This document shows, in pieces, positions 62,505-64,000 of a stretch of DNA of 64,000 bases (positions are counted from its first letter, which is position 1; every line of letters begins with the position of its first letter). The stretch is from Lycocorax pyrrhopterus obiensis (lineage: Eukaryota; Chordata; Aves; Passeriformes; Paradisaeidae): contig JACSVZ010000004.1 in NCBI GenBank assembly GCA_014706295.1, positions 9,706,465 through 9,770,464 of the forward strand, written 5' to 3'. The translations under genes and the position numbers were made by a program. The notes beneath the pieces are model-generated. The model saw only the letters and a program-made list of their open reading frames with translations. It was not told where the DNA came from and did not search any database.

Positions 62505-62780
62505 CCTGCCCTCACTCCCCTGATGGCTGCAGGGGACGCGATCCAGGCGCTCGTCACCGCGCTGTGACTTCTGTACGGAGTTAAAACCGGCCGGGTCTTT
62601 GGCCCTTCTCCGGTAGCCATGCTGCAGGGTGAGGCACGTGGCAGGGCAGGGGTTTTATCTGCTCCTCTGGTTCGATGTTTAATACACGAGGCAGAACCCC
62701 AAGCACTCGATCAGGGTGCCAGGCTCAGGCGCAGCGGAGCACGCTGACAGCAGCGCAGCGGCTGCGCGACAACCAGAATC
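62505..62780. other. CpG-enriched patch
   Basis: CpG is locally frequent: GGGGACGCGATCCAGGCGCTC, split here as GGGGACGCGATC and CAGGCGCTCGTCACCGCG, then AAACCGGCCGGG, TTCTCCGGTAG, CAGGCGCAGCGGAGCACGC and GCAGCGGCTGCGCGAC. The surrounding sequence is CpG-poor. It could be a small CpG island or orphan promoter/enhancer. No first exon or TATA element could be supported. Confidence 0.4.
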
Positions 62781-64000
62781 CATCTGATAGACGGAAGGGT
62801 TTAAGACCTCTAGCTGTCACACTGCCACTGAGCTGAGCCCAGCCTGGGCCTAACTTAATCCCTAACCTGTGTAAACTCCTCCTCTGTGCTTTCCAGAGGC
62901 TGGGACAACTGGAGAGGTCGCTCTCCACGAGCACAGGATGGCAGCTGTGTGCTAAAACTTGCTGGGCTGCCTCCCCAGTAAGCGATGAAGCGGTGAGGGA
63001 TTTAAAAGAAGAACCATTGCAATGTCTTTGTCAGCCTTCCTGAAACAAATCAGGAGAGGCTCGCTTAAGCTGACTCTTGGTGATTTGTGGCTTTTTTTTC
63101 AACAAAAGCCAAATGCCTTCACTTTGTAAATAAATATGACATGAAGAGAACTTCAAAGGAAAGATGAGTAGTTACTATCCAACTGTTGCTAATTCATCGG
63201 TGGATGGTGCATATACTGCAGTGTTTAATGTCACTGATACCTGATACAGACCATTCCCAAGCTGTTTGATAATTATTTATCAGCCATCTGCATGAGGAGG
63301 GGATTTGCACAATGACACCCCCAAAAGCAGGAAGGACAGAAAGGGGTTAAGCTGTAGGCAGGAAAGGGAAGGCAGAAACCAAGCAGCAAACAATTGGCAC
63401 CTGGGCTCCATTGAAGACTAAAAGTGGAAAAAAATGGCTTAATTGAAAAATCTGCCTATTGTGTGTGACTGCAGCCTCCAAGGGAAACAAACAAACCCAT
63501 TCAAAGGAAGGAAAATAAAAAAAAAAAAGGCAAAGAATTAAAAAATCCTGTGCTGTTGTGCAGACTTGGGCGGGGTGGGGGTGGTTAACTCTTCCCAGTC
63601 CAGGGCAGAAATATTTTTATAACCAAATTATCTCCCTTCTTAAAACATTTAGTTGGATTGAGTAATTTCTTAACTCCTCCTGGCATCTTCCATCACCAGC
63701 CGGAGCTGCTTGGGACTCCTAGGGCAGCATTGGATGTATTGAAAACCTTGATCATGGTGGGATGAGTGTGGGGATGCTTCTTAATTTCTTTTTGGTTTCA
63801 AAGGTACCATAAAAATACAGATCTCAGTTTTCCCTCTCACTTCAGTGGTGTTTGGGAGGTCTCCCTAAGTTTCCTAGAAGAGTGTTCAGTATATTTCTAC
63901 TTTCATTTTAGTAATAACTTTCTCTGGAGTTCACTGGCTGCAGTAGGTTTCCACTGCACAGTAAGTCAGTCGGGGATTTTAGCTTCTCAAACTCAGCTTT
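62781..64000. other. Unique non-coding sequence; possible conserved block
   Basis: No gene was recognised. The portion 63150-63500 is AT-rich and complex, with TGATAATTATTTATCAGC, GAGGGGATTTGCAC, AACAATTGGCACC and GGCTTAATTGAAAAATC. It could be under regulatory constraint, but nothing beyond motif content supports that. Confidence 0.35.

Overview
The window looks like nuclear DNA from a bird, most likely a passerine. It carries more than ten fragments of the avian CR1 LINE. It also has one solo LTR of a widespread avian endogenous retrovirus family, a second likely LTR, a tRNA-Ile-headed SINE with a CR1-like tail, and a long pentanucleotide (CCTAT)n array. I found no protein-coding gene, exon, tRNA, rRNA or other functional RNA gene that I can support. 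The open frames present are short and scattered on both strands, as expected by chance in about 64 kb. The only recognisable protein-level homology is to the C-terminal end of the CR1 reverse-transcriptase polyprotein, and it is frameshifted and interrupted. The window is best read as an intergenic desert or a very large intron.

Layout. Positions 1-21 kb are mostly unique sequence with short CR1 3' ends near 5.8, 7.1, 9.3 and 10.2 kb. At 21.07-22.55 kb a solo LTR is followed by the longest CR1 copy. Another CR1 end lies at 25.0-25.4 kb. The (CCTAT)n array is at 28.63-29.09 kb and a GAT repeat at 30.3 kb. From 29 to 39 kb there are AT-rich, TAAT-rich blocks that resemble conserved non-coding elements, with two oppositely oriented CR1 ends at 38.0 and 38.9 kb. 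CR1 returns at 40.9 kb, the tRNA-Ile SINE lies at 45.3 kb, and a 3'-truncated CR1 is at 49.4 kb. The most complex part is 54.6-60.3 kb. It holds a CR1 copy, a likely LTR, and a mosaic at 57.2-57.7 kb. The mosaic joins a near-identical piece of the upstream CR1 to a 104-bp block also found 2.9 kb downstream.

No genes act together here, so no system or pathway can be described. The best leads are the mosaic duplication with microhomology at its junctions, the tRNA-Ile SINE, and the candidate conserved non-coding blocks, which need comparative alignment.
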